NCBI GenBank assembly: GCA_904501915.1 | Contig: CAJGCV010000010.1 | Span: 1-32,515, forward strand | DNA: 32,515 nt | Source: an uncultured Akkermansia sp. | GTDB lineage: Bacteria; Verrucomicrobiota; Verrucomicrobiia; Verrucomicrobiales; Akkermansiaceae | Direction of reading: 5' to 3' | Translations under genes and position numbers: made by a program | In this document: positions 8,341 through 17,309 of the stretch, piece after piece | How positions within the stretch are numbered: the first letter of the stretch is position 1 | Layout of the letters: every line of letters starts with the position of its first letter | The notes under the pieces: generated by a model | The model's input: only the letters and a program-made list of their open reading frames with translations | The model's database searches: none | What the model was told of the DNA's origin: nothing

Positions 8341-9285
8341 TTACAGCTTCTTCCAGGGAAGAGCAGCCAGAAGCTTGTCAAACCCGAGGCCAGTACCGGA
8401 GGGCACGGGGAACTCAGGAGTAATATTCATGCCCAGTTCCTCAGAGAAAGCATTGGCGCGGTATACATGGTGCGTCACAAGACCACACAGAGGCACATCT
8501 TCCGCAGGCTTGCCAGTGTAGAACACAGCAGCATTATACGCAGCCCAGCACTGCCCCAACGGGTGATCCATGTATGTGGTAAACACCGGCAGACCGGTGG
8601 TGCTCTGGTGGCGGGCAGGCTTCACGATACGCATCATCGGCTTGCTGGTGCGTTCGGGGATGAAAGATTCGTTCTGTACCGGCATATCATATGCCAGCGG
8701 CATACCGGCATCCTGCAGGCTCTGCCAGGCATTCACATCATAATAGCAGGGGTCTTCCACAAAATCGATACGCTGGCGCATAGCCTCCGGCAGCATATCC
8801 CAGAACTGCAGAGCTTCCTCAGGGCTGAGCGTGCAGTTGAAATCCACACGCCACTTCCAATCCGGCACCATGGCAGCCAGATTCACCAGGCGTTCCACCG
8901 TGGCTGCAAGTTTGGGAATCACCTTGATTTTACCCACGCGGAAACCGCGCTGGTGCAGGTTATATACCTGAGAAGGAGTAGCACTTACGGTGAGCGTTGC
9001 GTAGCTGCGGGGAACACTAAGGCCATCAAAGAGGCTCACCCCCCTGGCGCGGGCGTCGCCATCCAGCTCAATGCACTTGAGTGCACGGGCTCCCAGACGC
9101 ATGGGGTTACCCTCGCGCAAGGCGTCCAGTTCATACTCCAGAGGAGAATCGCCCAGCTCCGGCCATGCCTGCAGGCAGGCATAACCGCCGTTGTCACCAC
9201 GCAGCAGGACGCCTTCGCGCGGCTGCGCTGCGGCACGGGCGCTCATGGCACCCACGGGATATAGAGTGTACGGAGTATAGTGCAT
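8341..9285 (-). CDS. menC: o-Succinylbenzoate synthase-like enolase-superfamily enzyme
   Basis: 314 residues, a cytosolic barrel enzyme of the enolase superfamily. The motifs are K119-x-K121, D148 (RVDFN), E177 (FVEDP), D200 (AYDMP) and K222 (VKPAR). The spacings K121-D148-E177-D200-K222 (27, 29, 23, 22) almost equal those of E. coli MenC as I recall them (K133, D161, E190, D213, K235), which dehydrates SHCHC to o-succinylbenzoate in menaquinone synthesis. The three acidic residues would bind Mg2+. Other superfamily members (dipeptide epimerases, N-acylamino acid racemase) share the residues but are usually longer (about 350-370 residues). No other menaquinone gene is in the window. The start has a promoter whose -10 ends five bases before the ATG. 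Confidence 0.75.
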   Translation of the reverse strand: MHYTPYTLYPVGAMSARAAAQPREGVLLRGDNGGYACLQAWPELGDSPLEYELDALREGNPMRLGARALKCIELDGDARARGVSLFDGLSVPRSYATLTVSATPSQVYNLHQRGFRVGKIKVIPKLAATVERLVNLAAMVPDWKWRVDFNCTLSPEEALQFWDMLPEAMRQRIDFVEDPCYYDVNAWQSLQDAGMPLAYDMPVQNESFIPERTSKPMMRIVKPARHQSTTGLPVFTTYMDHPLGQCWAAYNAAVFYTGKPAEDVPLCGLVTHHVYRANAFSEELGMNITPEFPVPSGTGLGFDKLLAALPWKKL

Positions 9286-9290
9286 GCCCC

Positions 9291-9319
9291 TATTTAAGCA
9301 CTTTAGCGGCGTTTGTCAC
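9291..9319 (-). promoter_or_regulatory. Promoter of the menC-like gene, probably leaderless
   Basis: On the minus strand: -35 GTGACA (9314-9319), 17-base spacer, -10 TAAATA (9291-9296), then five bases to the ATG at 9285. The transcript should start at or within the start codon region. Confidence 0.45.
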
Positions 9320-9369
9320 GCTCATTTTGCGCATACTGCCACTATTTCTGGCATATGAGAGTTTGAAGC

Positions 9370-9398
9370 TTGATTTCCCTGAGAGTGACCAGTAAAAT
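9370..9398 (+). promoter_or_regulatory. Promoter of the small protein-pdxA operon
   Basis: -35 TTGATT (9370-9375), 17-base spacer, -10 TAAAAT (9393-9398), nine bases to the ATG at 9408. The predicted leader is only one to three bases. Confidence 0.5.
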
Positions 9399-9407
9399 GA
9401 GGCTCGT

Positions 9408-9674
9408 ATGAAGACATGTCTGGGCAGTCTCTTGTTGGTACCTGTGATTCTGGCACTCGTGGTGTCAGTCATCTACCACACCTCGGTCAATTCGGAACTG
9501 CAGTTTGAGCAGCGTGACACCAATGCCCAATACATTAACACAGCCCGCTCCTACCGCCCACAGATCAAGGAACCGGAAAAACCAGCCCCTGCACCTGCAG
9601 CAGATAAGCCCTCAACCGCTCCTGCCGGTGCCGTCCCCGGACTGGTGGATGACGATGTGGCTGAAGAGGTCTGA
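9408..9674 (+). CDS. Small single-pass membrane protein, function unknown
   Basis: 88 residues. An N-terminal hydrophobic helix (about 5-24) is followed by a short polar segment and a Pro/Ala-rich tail (about 52-80) ending in acidic residues (DDDVAEEV). The helix could be a signal anchor or an uncleaved signal; no lipobox is seen. It is two bases upstream of pdxA and has a good promoter, so the pair forms an operon. I do not recognise a family; the Pro/Ala tail suggests an envelope spacer. It is too short to infer a role in vitamin B6 synthesis from position alone. Confidence 0.65.
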   Translation: MKTCLGSLLLVPVILALVVSVIYHTSVNSELQFEQRDTNAQYINTARSYRPQIKEPEKPAPAPAADKPSTAPAGAVPGLVDDDVAEEV

Positions 9675-9676
9675 CC

Positions 9677-10561
9677 ATGAGCATCTCTCCCATACAGAAA
9701 CCTGTTATCGGCTACACGCTGGGTGACCAGGCTGGCATTGGCCCGGAAATCATACGCAAGGCACTGCAGGCACTTGCCGGCGAGCAAGCCGAGTTCCGCC
9801 CCATGGGGGCCACTATTGATGCCACCCCGGGGCAACCATCAAGAGAAACAGCCCTGGCTGCGTTTGAACACCTGGAAGCCGCCGCAGCAGCATTGAAAGA
9901 GGGCAGCATTGACGCCGTTGTCACTGCTCCCGTGTGCAAGGAAAACCTCCACAGCGTAGGCTTCCATTTTCCGGGGCAGACCGAATTCTTTGCCGACCGC
10001 CTGAGTATGCAGAATTATGCCATGTGCCTCACCGGGCAGCGGCTCACCGTGGCATTAGGCACCATTCACACCGCGTTGGCAGATGTCCCCAGACTGCTGA
10101 CAACCGCAGAGCTGGTGCGCATCGGCTCGCTTCTGGCAGATTTTGTGCGCCGGAGTGGCAAAGCGGAACCACGCATTGCGGTTGCTGGTCTCAATCCCCA
10201 TAACGGGGAAAACGGAGCATTCGGCAATGAGGAACAAAGCATTATTTCCCCAGCTGTGGCAGAACTCCGGACCTCCCTGCCCTGGGCGCAGATTTCCGGA
10301 CCTTGCGTGCCAGACTGCGTGTACCGTGATGCCGCGCTCGGGCTGTACGATGCCGTCCTTGCGCCCTACCATGACCAGGCGCTTATTCCATTAAAGCTCA
10401 TAGACTTTGATAACGCCGTCAATGTCACACTAGGACTACCTCGCTACCGCACCAGTCCTGACCATGGCACGGCATTCGGCATCGCGGGCAAGAATGTGGC
10501 CAACCCGGCCAGCACCATCCGCGCATTCAGACTCGCTCTTGCCTGCGCCAAAAAGAATTAA
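9677..10561 (+). CDS. pdxA: 4-Hydroxythreonine-4-phosphate dehydrogenase
   Basis: 294 residues. PdxA oxidises 4-phosphohydroxy-L-threonine with NAD(P)+ in the DXP-dependent route to pyridoxal phosphate; it is cytosolic and uses a divalent metal. Family motifs are present in order: GDQAGIGPEII near the N terminus, TAPVCKENL (about 83-91), PGQTEFFA (99-106), H131 in GTIHTALADV, GLNPHNGENGAFGNEE (171-186), YHDQALIPLK (231-240) and SPDHGTAFGIAGK (260-272). The usual length is about 320-340 residues; the shortening is mainly after residue 35, where the expected strand-helix segment is missing, while every motif is kept. PdxA2-like paralogues acting on other substrates are an alternative. It follows the small membrane protein gene by two bases. 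Confidence 0.88.
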   Translation: MSISPIQKPVIGYTLGDQAGIGPEIIRKALQALAGEQAEFRPMGATIDATPGQPSRETALAAFEHLEAAAAALKEGSIDAVVTAPVCKENLHSVGFHFPGQTEFFADRLSMQNYAMCLTGQRLTVALGTIHTALADVPRLLTTAELVRIGSLLADFVRRSGKAEPRIAVAGLNPHNGENGAFGNEEQSIISPAVAELRTSLPWAQISGPCVPDCVYRDAALGLYDAVLAPYHDQALIPLKLIDFDNAVNVTLGLPRYRTSPDHGTAFGIAGKNVANPASTIRAFRLALACAKKN

Positions 10562-10729
10562 TGCAGGGCAAAAAAATCAGGAAAAGCTAATTATTTGTGT
10601 CCGCTTTTTCTGTGTGTCATCTGTTTGTCATAGAAAGTTGACACAATTCCGCAGGGCATGCTTCAGCATCACAGCCAAAATAACGGGAATCCCGTACCAG
10701 CAGCGCAAATCCGGCACATCAGGGGGTCG

Positions 10730-10743
10730 CGCGCGTACGCGCG
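10730..10743. repeat. Perfect 14-bp alternating CG/TA palindrome
   Basis: CGCGCGTACGCGCG is fully self-complementary and an alternating purine-pyrimidine run, the kind of sequence that can adopt Z-DNA or extrude a hairpin. It lies about 90 bases before the promoter of the 3D-domain protein gene. Confidence 0.7.
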
Positions 10744-10833
10744 TTACAATCATTTTCAGGGCATTTTATCACTTTCTGCAGAAAAAAGACGCAGCAGGGG
10801 CGGAGCCCCCACCTGCCCACCGGGACAAAACAC

Positions 10834-10862
10834 TTGCCAAGGCGCAGCCTGTGTGGTAGTAT
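10834..10862 (+). promoter_or_regulatory. Promoter of the 3D-domain protein gene
   Basis: -35 TTGCCA (10834-10839), 17-base spacer, -10 TAGTAT (10857-10862). The leader would be about 60 bases to the ATG at 10930. The same -35 hexamer is seen before the porin gene. Confidence 0.5.
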
Positions 10863-10929
10863 CGCCACCACGTCGCCCCAACGGTTCGGCGAACACTCAG
10901 AGTCACGTATCATCTTCCACCTATTTTTC

Positions 10930-11595
10930 ATGAATAACATTTTCCAGAAGGCAATCTCCCTGGCTGCTCTGACTTTGGCAGTCATCACCGGAATGCCCGA
11001 GGCACAGGCCGCATACAACCCCGGCATTTCCAGCCGTGGGTTCATACCGCCTGCACCGCCCCGACGTTCCGCCATGCCGGATCGCAGCCTCCCCAACCTG
11101 GGGCGCGATAAACACGGATTCCCGTTCTACCACCCCCGCCAGCTCAACCGCGTCGTGCGCACCACAGCATACACGCATTCTGAGAGCGACCACATCGGCT
11201 ATGGGCCTAAGAATGCTATTGGCACCTACCTTAAATACGGGGAACGTGTGCGCAGCGCAGCTGCAGACTGGTCTGTATACCCTCTTGGCACAAAGTTCAA
11301 GATTAAGGGTGAGCCCTATACGTATGTGGTAGACGACTACGGCAGCGCCCTTGTCGGCACGGCTACGATTGATATCTACCAACCCAATAAATCACTCATG
11401 AAGCAGTGGGGGCGCCGTGTAGTGGAAATCGAGGTGATTGAGTGGGGGTCCTCCCGCCTGAGCATGGAAAAGCTTGTAGACCGCCGCGGTTTCATTCACT
11501 GCCGCCAGATGTATGCCGCCCTGCTGGAGCAAAGCCGCCACCGCAACACAGCCAAGACCACCAGAAAGAACTGGCTGCAGCGCATACTTGACTAA
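10930..11595 (+). CDS. Secreted 3D-domain (RlpA/MltA-type double-psi barrel) protein
   Basis: 221 residues. The ATG at 10930 starts a clear signal peptide (about 1-28, ending AQA-A); an upstream in-frame ATG at 10834 would bury it and lies in the promoter, so it was rejected. After a Pro-rich spacer, residues about 75-165 carry the 3D fold: AAxDWSVYPLGTKFKI-like, then VVDDYGSALVG and IDIYQP, giving the three Asp residues that name the domain. This domain occurs in lytic transglycosylases and cell-wall hydrolases (MltA, YabE/YuiC-like); YuiC-type proteins cut peptidoglycan glycan strands. A periplasmic or cell-surface peptidoglycan role is therefore likely. The C-terminal 45 residues are basic and unassigned. 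It is monocistronic, ending at a strong bidirectional terminator. Confidence 0.8.
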   Translation: MNNIFQKAISLAALTLAVITGMPEAQAAYNPGISSRGFIPPAPPRRSAMPDRSLPNLGRDKHGFPFYHPRQLNRVVRTTAYTHSESDHIGYGPKNAIGTYLKYGERVRSAAADWSVYPLGTKFKIKGEPYTYVVDDYGSALVGTATIDIYQPNKSLMKQWGRRVVEIEVIEWGSSRLSMEKLVDRRGFIHCRQMYAALLEQSRHRNTAKTTRKNWLQRILD

Positions 11596-11613
11596 AAGAG
11601 GCAAACAGATTTC

Positions 11614-11654
11614 AAAAAACCGGGCTTGTCTATTCAGACAAGCCCGGTTTTTTT
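11614..11654. terminator. Bidirectional terminator between 3D-domain gene and uvrA
   Basis: A stem of about 18 pairs including A/T flanks (11614-11631 with 11636-11653), loop ATTC, with an A run on the left and T run on the right. Its right edge touches the uvrA stop codon (11654-11656). Confidence 0.92.
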
Positions 11655-14600
11655 CATTTTTCCAGTTCTGTTTTAATGAACGGAGCCGTGGGTGATTTGG
11701 CGCGAGAGAGCTGGCGGACAGTTCCCTGGGCTGCAATCATGCCACCGGCAGCACCTGCACCGGGGCCGATATCAATAACGTAATCGGCCTCACAGATGAG
11801 CTCCAGATTATGCTCAATAACCACTACGGTATTCCCCATTTCCACCAGGCGGCGGAGGACCTGGACGAGGAGACGCACATCGTGCGGGTGGAGGCCGATG
11901 GTGGGTTCTTCAATAATGTAGAGGTCCTGCGGCAGGGCTTTACCCTTGCGGATGGCGTTGAGCGCAGCGCGGCGGCCCTTGATGAGCTCGGCCACCAGCT
12001 TGATGCGCTGCGCCTCACCGCCGGAGAGCGTGTTGCTGGCCTGCCCCAGGGTAAGATACCCCAGCCCGGTATCGCACAGCAGACGCAGCGGGTCTGCCAG
12101 GCGGGGCTGGCTGGCAAAGAACTCTGCGGCTTCCTCCATATCCATGTTGAGCACCTCGGCGATATTCTTCCCCTTATAGCGCACCTGAAGCGTGCGGGAA
12201 TTATAGCGGGCACCGCGGCAGGTCTCGCAGGGCACCGTGCATGGTGGCAGAAAGTCCATTTCCTGGCGCTGGTAGCCCGTGCCCTTGCAAGCTTCGCAAT
12301 GCCCGGCAGAGGTGTTGAATGAGAAGCGGTTTGCCTCAAACCCCAGGCGGCGGGCATCTGCACTCTGTGCAAAAAGCGCGCGGATTTCATTGAAGATACC
12401 GATGTAGGTGGCAGGAGTGCTGCGCGGTGTCTTGCCGATGGGCGACTGGTCCACCTGATAGAGCGCCCGCACCGAATCCAGCCCGCGGGAGCATTTCCAG
12501 GCAGCTCGTTCTTCCTTGCTGATGCTGCCGCCCAGTACCTCGCGCACCGCGGGGCCGAGCGTACCGGTGATAAGCGAGGTTTTGCCGGCGCCGCTGGGAC
12601 CAGTCACCACCGTGAAACGCGCGCGCGGGATTCGCAAGGTCACATTCCTGAGATTATGCAGGCAGCAACCCTCCACCTCCAGCCACTCGGCATCCTTGAG
12701 CGGCAGATATTTGCCGCAATAGGGATGTTTTTCACGGCTGAGTAACGCACGCCCGGTTACAGAGAGCGGATTATGCTCTACCTCATCAAAGCTTCCCTGA
12801 GCCATAATCTCACCGCCATGCACACCGGCTGCCGGGCCTAAATCGATGATATGGTCAGCCGCACGCATGGTATCTTCATCGTGTTCCACCACCAGCAGGG
12901 TGTTGCCGCGCTGTTTCAAATCTGCCAGCGTATGCAGCAATCGCTCATTGTCCTGCGGGTGCAAGCCAATGGTAGGTTCATCCAGCACGTAGAGTACCCC
13001 GCGCAGCTCCGAGCCCAGCTGCGCCGCCAGGCGGATGCGCTGCGTCTCACCGCCGGAAAGCGTGGTAGCAGCGCGGTCGAGCGAGAGGTATCCCAGCCCC
13101 ACGCGCTGCAGGAATCGCAGGCGCGGCGCAATCTCTGCTATCACATTGCGGGCAATCTCTGCATCACGACCGGCAAACTGCCAGCTTTCCACCACCGGCA
13201 GTGCAGCATCTGCCGCCAGAGCTCCAATCTCTGCAATATTTTTGCCAAAGAGCGTTACCCCCAGGGCAAAGGGATTCAGGCGCGAGCCCCGGCAAACCGG
13301 GCAAAGGACACTTTCTTCTTCCCTGGCGGCAGCTTTTTCCACCTCACGGTCGTATTTGAGCTCCACCTCCAGCTGGCTGAGCTTATCTTCCGGCTTGGCA
13401 CCGGCTTTCACCTTACCCACACGCCCATGCCCCATGCAATGAGGGCACCAGCCGCGCGGCGAGTTGAACGAGAAGGTGGAAGGCTCAGGCTCAGCAAAGG
13501 ATTCACCGCAGGAAGGGCACGTAAGGCGCGTGCCGATAAGCTGCTCCTGCCCGTTTTTCAGCAGGCGTATAAACCCATCACCCATTTCCAGCGCACGGGA
13601 TACCGTTTCCATAATGCCGGAGTAGTCGGCTTCCTGCCCATTCACAGAAATGCGGTTGCCATGCACACAGATTTCGGCCAGCACCACATCCACATCGTGG
13701 TTTGAATAGCGGTCCAGCGGAGTGAAAGAGTCCGGTGTCACCAGCACACCGTCCGCCCGCAGATAGGGGTATTTTTTCTTCTGCGCCCAGCGCGCGAGGT
13801 CGGCATAATGCCCCTTGCGGTTGCGCACCACCGGTGCCGCAATCATGAGGCTGGCCGGACGGGCGGCAATTTCCTGCTGCACGAGCTCCTGGATTTCTGC
13901 CGGGGAACGCCGACCCACCGGCACCCGGCATTTCGGGCAATGCGGCTGCCCCAGCTTGGCATAGAGCAAACGCAGGAACTGCCAGATTTCCGTAACCGTG
14001 CCCACGGTGGACTTACAACCGCCACGCGAGCGGTTCTGCTCAATGGCAACCGTGGGAGGCAGGCCGGTCAGGCGGTCAATATCCGGTGTTTCCATCTGCT
14101 CGGTGAACTGGCGGGCATAGGGACTCATCACATCCATGAAACGCTTCTGGCCCTCGGCAAAGATAATGTCAAAGGCCAGCGTGCTCTTGCCACTGCCGGA
14201 GAGTCCGGTCACCACAGTCATGGCATCGCGGGGAATATCCACATCGATATTCTTGAGCTGGTGGTGGCGGGCGCCACGCAGGGCAATCACCCCCTCCGGC
14301 ACGCTGGAATCGTGCGCCTCCGCCGCCATGAGCGGCAGCGCATCGTACTCCATCTGCAGCGCACCTGCCAGGAAATGAGCCGTATATCCGGCTCCGCAAG
14401 CGGCCACTTGCTCGGGAGTACCCTCCGCCACCAGCAAACCGCCACCGGTGCCTCCCTCCGGTCCCAGGTCAATCACGTGGTCGGCGCATTTGATAAGCTC
14501 CATGTTGTGCTCGATGACCAGGAGCGTATTCCCCTGCTCCACCAGGCGGTCAAACACACGCAGCAGCACCTCCAGATCCCGGAAATGCAGCCCCGTGCCG

Positions 14601-17170
14601 GGTTCATCGAGTATCAGCAGGCGACCTTTACCCTGTTTTTCCGAGGTGAGGGTATCTACCAGAATGTGCGCGAGCTTCAGGCGCTGGTTCTCACCGCCGG
14701 AAAGCGTATTGAGCGGCTGCCCGAGCCCCAGATGCCCCAGGCCTACATCCACCAGCACCTGCAGACGTGCTGCAATGCGGCGAGCACGCGCGTTGTGCTC
14801 ATGCGCAAAGAGGCGCTGGGCGGCAGTAATATCCAGCGCAAGCATTTCGGCCATGTTATAGCCCAGCAGGGTGATGGAAAGCGCCTGTTCGGTATAGCGC
14901 GAGCCATGGCAGAGAGCACAGGGGACAAAAATATCCGAAAGGAACTGCATTTCCACCTTTTCCTGCCCCAGACCGCCGCAGCGCGGGCAGCGGCCCTCAC
15001 CGCTGTTGAATGAAAAATACCCGGGTTTGAGGCCGCGGGCCTGTGCCGCAGGTTCTGCCACAAAAAGCGCGCGGATATCCTCGAACACACCTATATACAC
15101 CGCCGGCGTACTGCGCGGCGTGCGCACAATCGGACTCTGGTCCACCAGCACCACTTCCTCCACAGCATCCAGCCCGGTTATCCGGCGCACCTGAACCACG
15201 TCCTCATCATCCAGTTCATCAGGGTGCTGTGAGCCATACAACACCTGGCAGGCCAGTGTGCTCTTACCGCTGCCGGAAACACCGGTCAGGCAGTTGTACA
15301 CCCCCAGCGGAATCTCTACACTGAAATCATGCAGGTTGTGGCACTCCGCCCCTTCGATGCGAATACACCCTTTGCCCTTACGGCGGCGTGGCGGCACTGG
15401 AATGCTGCATCTGCCGCTCAGGTATTGCCCGGTGAGTGACCTGGCATCGCGCAGGATGCCGTGCGGCTCACCGGCATACACCAGTTCACCACCGGTCGTT
15501 CCACTACCGGGGCCCATATCCACCAGGTAATCAGCCGCGCGCATCACCGCTTCCTCATGCTCTACCACCACCAGTGTGTTGCCTCGCTGGGATAACCGGC
15601 GCATGGCGGATATCAGCCGCGCCGTATCACGCGCATGCAGACCGACAGTCGGTTCATCCAGCACAAAAAGCGTTTCCGTCAGTGCTGCGCCCAGGCACGT
15701 GGTCAGGCTCACACGCTCAATTTCACCACCGGAAAGCGAGCGTGTCAACCGGCTGGCTGCCAGATAACCCAGCCCGACCTCACACAGATACGCCACACGG
15801 CTGCGGAATTCCTTGACCGCCTGCTCCAGCGAACGGTCTGCACCGGTATGCCCCAGCACATGCTCATCCAGCCAGGGCAGAAGTTCATCCATGGGCAAGG
15901 CCTGCACCTGAGGCACGGTGAGCCCACCTATGGTGAAGGCCAGCGCCTCCGGGCGAAGGCGACCACCGTGGCATTCCGGGCACACGCTGTACACGCGGTA
16001 GAATGACAGGAACACACGCACGCTCATCTTGTGCGCATGTTTCTCCATATCATCAAATATCCCCTTGTAACCATACCAGAGTCCGCGGTCATACGCCTCC
16101 CACACATCCAGCTCGCCCGCCTCACCATAGAACACCCAGTCGCGTTCCTCCTGCGTGAGTTCATTCCAAGGCACATCCATGCGCACTGCATGACTACGCT
16201 TATTCGCCCGCACCAAATCCTTGTAACAGGCCGAAAGCGTGGCGGAGGAAAGCATTTTCAACGCACCGTCCGCAATGGTTTTATCCGGTATGATACCTTT
16301 GTGATAATCGTAGGTGATGCTGCGGCCGTAGCCCTTACAGGCCGGGCATGCCCCCAGGGGAGAATTGCCACTGAACAAACCGGGGCGAGGCTCCTGCAGC
16401 GGATACCAGTCGCTGCGGTACTGCCGCGGTTCACCCCACTCCCCCGCCGTTCCCTGGCGCGATACAAACGCCACATCCTGCCCGAGGTGCAACGCAGTTT
16501 CCAACGCCTCCATAAGGCGTGCACGGGATTCCTGCTGCAGTTTCACACGGTCCTGCACCACGAGCCAGCGTTCCATGCCCAGCGCGTCCTCTGTTGCTTC
16601 AGAAAGACGCAGCACCTTGCTACCCGCCAGTACGCGCAAATACCCCTGCGCTTCCAGCGCCTGCCGCATCTCATCAAACGAGCCCACTGGCCGCACCGCA
16701 AAACACACCAGCGCAGATGCACCATCATGCGCCGATATCAATTCATCCGCCGCACCCTGGGGCGTTGCAGGCCTCACCACATTGCCTGCACTGTCACGGC
16801 CTTCAGCCAGACGCGAGAAAATGAGCTTCAGGTACTCATTCATCCCCGTCATCGTGCCCACGGTACTGCGCGAATTCTTCACCGAGTTCCGCTGCCCCAG
16901 CGCTATGGCAGGCGGCACATTCTCCACCGCATCCACCGCGGGGCGGTCCATGCGGTCCATGAACTGGCGCACATAGGGAGAGAATGTCTCCACATAACGA
17001 CGCTGCCCCTCGGCATACAAGGTACTCATCGCCAGTGATGTCTTGCCACTGCCGCTCGGTCCCGTCACCACCGTGATGCCGCCCAGCGGAATATCCACAT
17101 CCACTCCTTTCAGGTTGTGCTCCCGCGCCCCCCGAATGCGAATCGTTTGCTCCCCGGACTTATCTTTCAT
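11654..17170 (-). CDS. uvrA: Double-length excinuclease ABC subunit A (tandem UvrA)
   Basis: 1838 residues, twice the usual length of about 940. UvrA scans DNA for bulky lesions with UvrB in nucleotide excision repair. The protein is two UvrA units in series (about 1-935 and 955-1838), giving four ABC ATPase modules. Walker A motifs lie at 37-45, about 635, about 993 and about 1528; the LSGGE signatures lie at about 482 (LSGGEIERVSL), 827 (LSGGENQRLKL), 1375 (LSGGETQRIRL) and 1718 (LSGGEAQRIKL). Zinc-type CxxC pairs occur throughout (such as CPxCxG), but the first unit lacks the CPSCG pair that in unit two precedes FSFNSPRGWCPHC; it reads FSGNSPLGACPAC alone. A fused dimer-like UvrA is known from Chlamydiae, so this supports PVC membership. 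Start ATG at 17170 is immediately preceded by a -10 box. Confidence 0.95.
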   Translation of the reverse strand: MKDKSGEQTIRIRGAREHNLKGVDVDIPLGGITVVTGPSGSGKTSLAMSTLYAEGQRRYVETFSPYVRQFMDRMDRPAVDAVENVPPAIALGQRNSVKNSRSTVGTMTGMNEYLKLIFSRLAEGRDSAGNVVRPATPQGAADELISAHDGASALVCFAVRPVGSFDEMRQALEAQGYLRVLAGSKVLRLSEATEDALGMERWLVVQDRVKLQQESRARLMEALETALHLGQDVAFVSRQGTAGEWGEPRQYRSDWYPLQEPRPGLFSGNSPLGACPACKGYGRSITYDYHKGIIPDKTIADGALKMLSSATLSACYKDLVRANKRSHAVRMDVPWNELTQEERDWVFYGEAGELDVWEAYDRGLWYGYKGIFDDMEKHAHKMSVRVFLSFYRVYSVCPECHGGRLRPEALAFTIGGLTVPQVQALPMDELLPWLDEHVLGHTGADRSLEQAVKEFRSRVAYLCEVGLGYLAASRLTRSLSGGEIERVSLTTCLGAALTETLFVLDEPTVGLHARDTARLISAMRRLSQRGNTLVVVEHEEAVMRAADYLVDMGPGSGTTGGELVYAGEPHGILRDARSLTGQYLSGRCSIPVPPRRRKGKGCIRIEGAECHNLHDFSVEIPLGVYNCLTGVSGSGKSTLACQVLYGSQHPDELDDEDVVQVRRITGLDAVEEVVLVDQSPIVRTPRSTPAVYIGVFEDIRALFVAEPAAQARGLKPGYFSFNSGEGRCPRCGGLGQEKVEMQFLSDIFVPCALCHGSRYTEQALSITLLGYNMAEMLALDITAAQRLFAHEHNARARRIAARLQVLVDVGLGHLGLGQPLNTLSGGENQRLKLAHILVDTLTSEKQGKGRLLILDEPGTGLHFRDLEVLLRVFDRLVEQGNTLLVIEHNMELIKCADHVIDLGPEGGTGGGLLVAEGTPEQVAACGAGYTAHFLAGALQMEYDALPLMAAEAHDSSVPEGVIALRGARHHQLKNIDVDIPRDAMTVVTGLSGSGKSTLAFDIIFAEGQKRFMDVMSPYARQFTEQMETPDIDRLTGLPPTVAIEQNRSRGGCKSTVGTVTEIWQFLRLLYAKLGQPHCPKCRVPVGRRSPAEIQELVQQEIAARPASLMIAAPVVRNRKGHYADLARWAQKKKYPYLRADGVLVTPDSFTPLDRYSNHDVDVVLAEICVHGNRISVNGQEADYSGIMETVSRALEMGDGFIRLLKNGQEQLIGTRLTCPSCGESFAEPEPSTFSFNSPRGWCPHCMGHGRVGKVKAGAKPEDKLSQLEVELKYDREVEKAAAREEESVLCPVCRGSRLNPFALGVTLFGKNIAEIGALAADAALPVVESWQFAGRDAEIARNVIAEIAPRLRFLQRVGLGYLSLDRAATTLSGGETQRIRLAAQLGSELRGVLYVLDEPTIGLHPQDNERLLHTLADLKQRGNTLLVVEHDEDTMRAADHIIDLGPAAGVHGGEIMAQGSFDEVEHNPLSVTGRALLSREKHPYCGKYLPLKDAEWLEVEGCCLHNLRNVTLRIPRARFTVVTGPSGAGKTSLITGTLGPAVREVLGGSISKEERAAWKCSRGLDSVRALYQVDQSPIGKTPRSTPATYIGIFNEIRALFAQSADARRLGFEANRFSFNTSAGHCEACKGTGYQRQEMDFLPPCTVPCETCRGARYNSRTLQVRYKGKNIAEVLNMDMEEAAEFFASQPRLADPLRLLCDTGLGYLTLGQASNTLSGGEAQRIKLVAELIKGRRAALNAIRKGKALPQDLYIIEEPTIGLHPHDVRLLVQVLRRLVEMGNTVVVIEHNLELICEADYVIDIGPGAGAAGGMIAAQGTVRQLSRAKSPTAPFIKTELEK

Positions 17171-17176
17171 GGAATT

Positions 17177-17205
17177 ATTCTAAAATAAAAACTTCTCCCG
17201 CACAA
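17177..17205 (-). promoter_or_regulatory. Promoter of uvrA, probably leaderless
   Basis: Minus strand: -35 TTGTGC (17200-17205), 17-base spacer, -10 TAGAAT (17177-17182), then six bases to the ATG. No LexA-type operator was recognised. Confidence 0.5.
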
Positions 17206-17309
17206 GCCTTTTCTGCGTACGCGAGCCGGGATAAATGCACAGCTTTGAAAATCGTGCAAGTCACGTTATGCAGAATGACATCAGCAAATATGAACCAGCC
17301 CGGAGAGGC

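Larger units (their letters stand above)
10562..10929. other. Intergenic region between pdxA and the 3D-domain gene
   Basis: 368 bases without a convincing gene. It holds a perfect 14-base alternating purine-pyrimidine palindrome (CGCGCGTACGCGCG, 10730-10743), a short GGGAATCCC palindrome near 10685 and a promoter at 10834-10862. Open frames crossing it have no start signals and no protein-like composition. No clear terminator follows pdxA. Confidence 0.6.

Noticed and set aside
8326..9264. A 312-codon plus-strand open frame
   Set aside because: Antisense to the menC-like gene, whose catalytic residues have the correct spacing; its composition is His/Gln-rich as in typical shadows.
10834..10929. 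Upstream extension of the 3D-domain protein
   Set aside because: It would hide the signal peptide, and its first codon overlaps the -35 hexamer.
13808..15013. A 401-codon plus-strand open frame, and others across 11.8-17.0 kb
   Set aside because: Shadows of the high-GC uvrA gene; no motifs or start signals.
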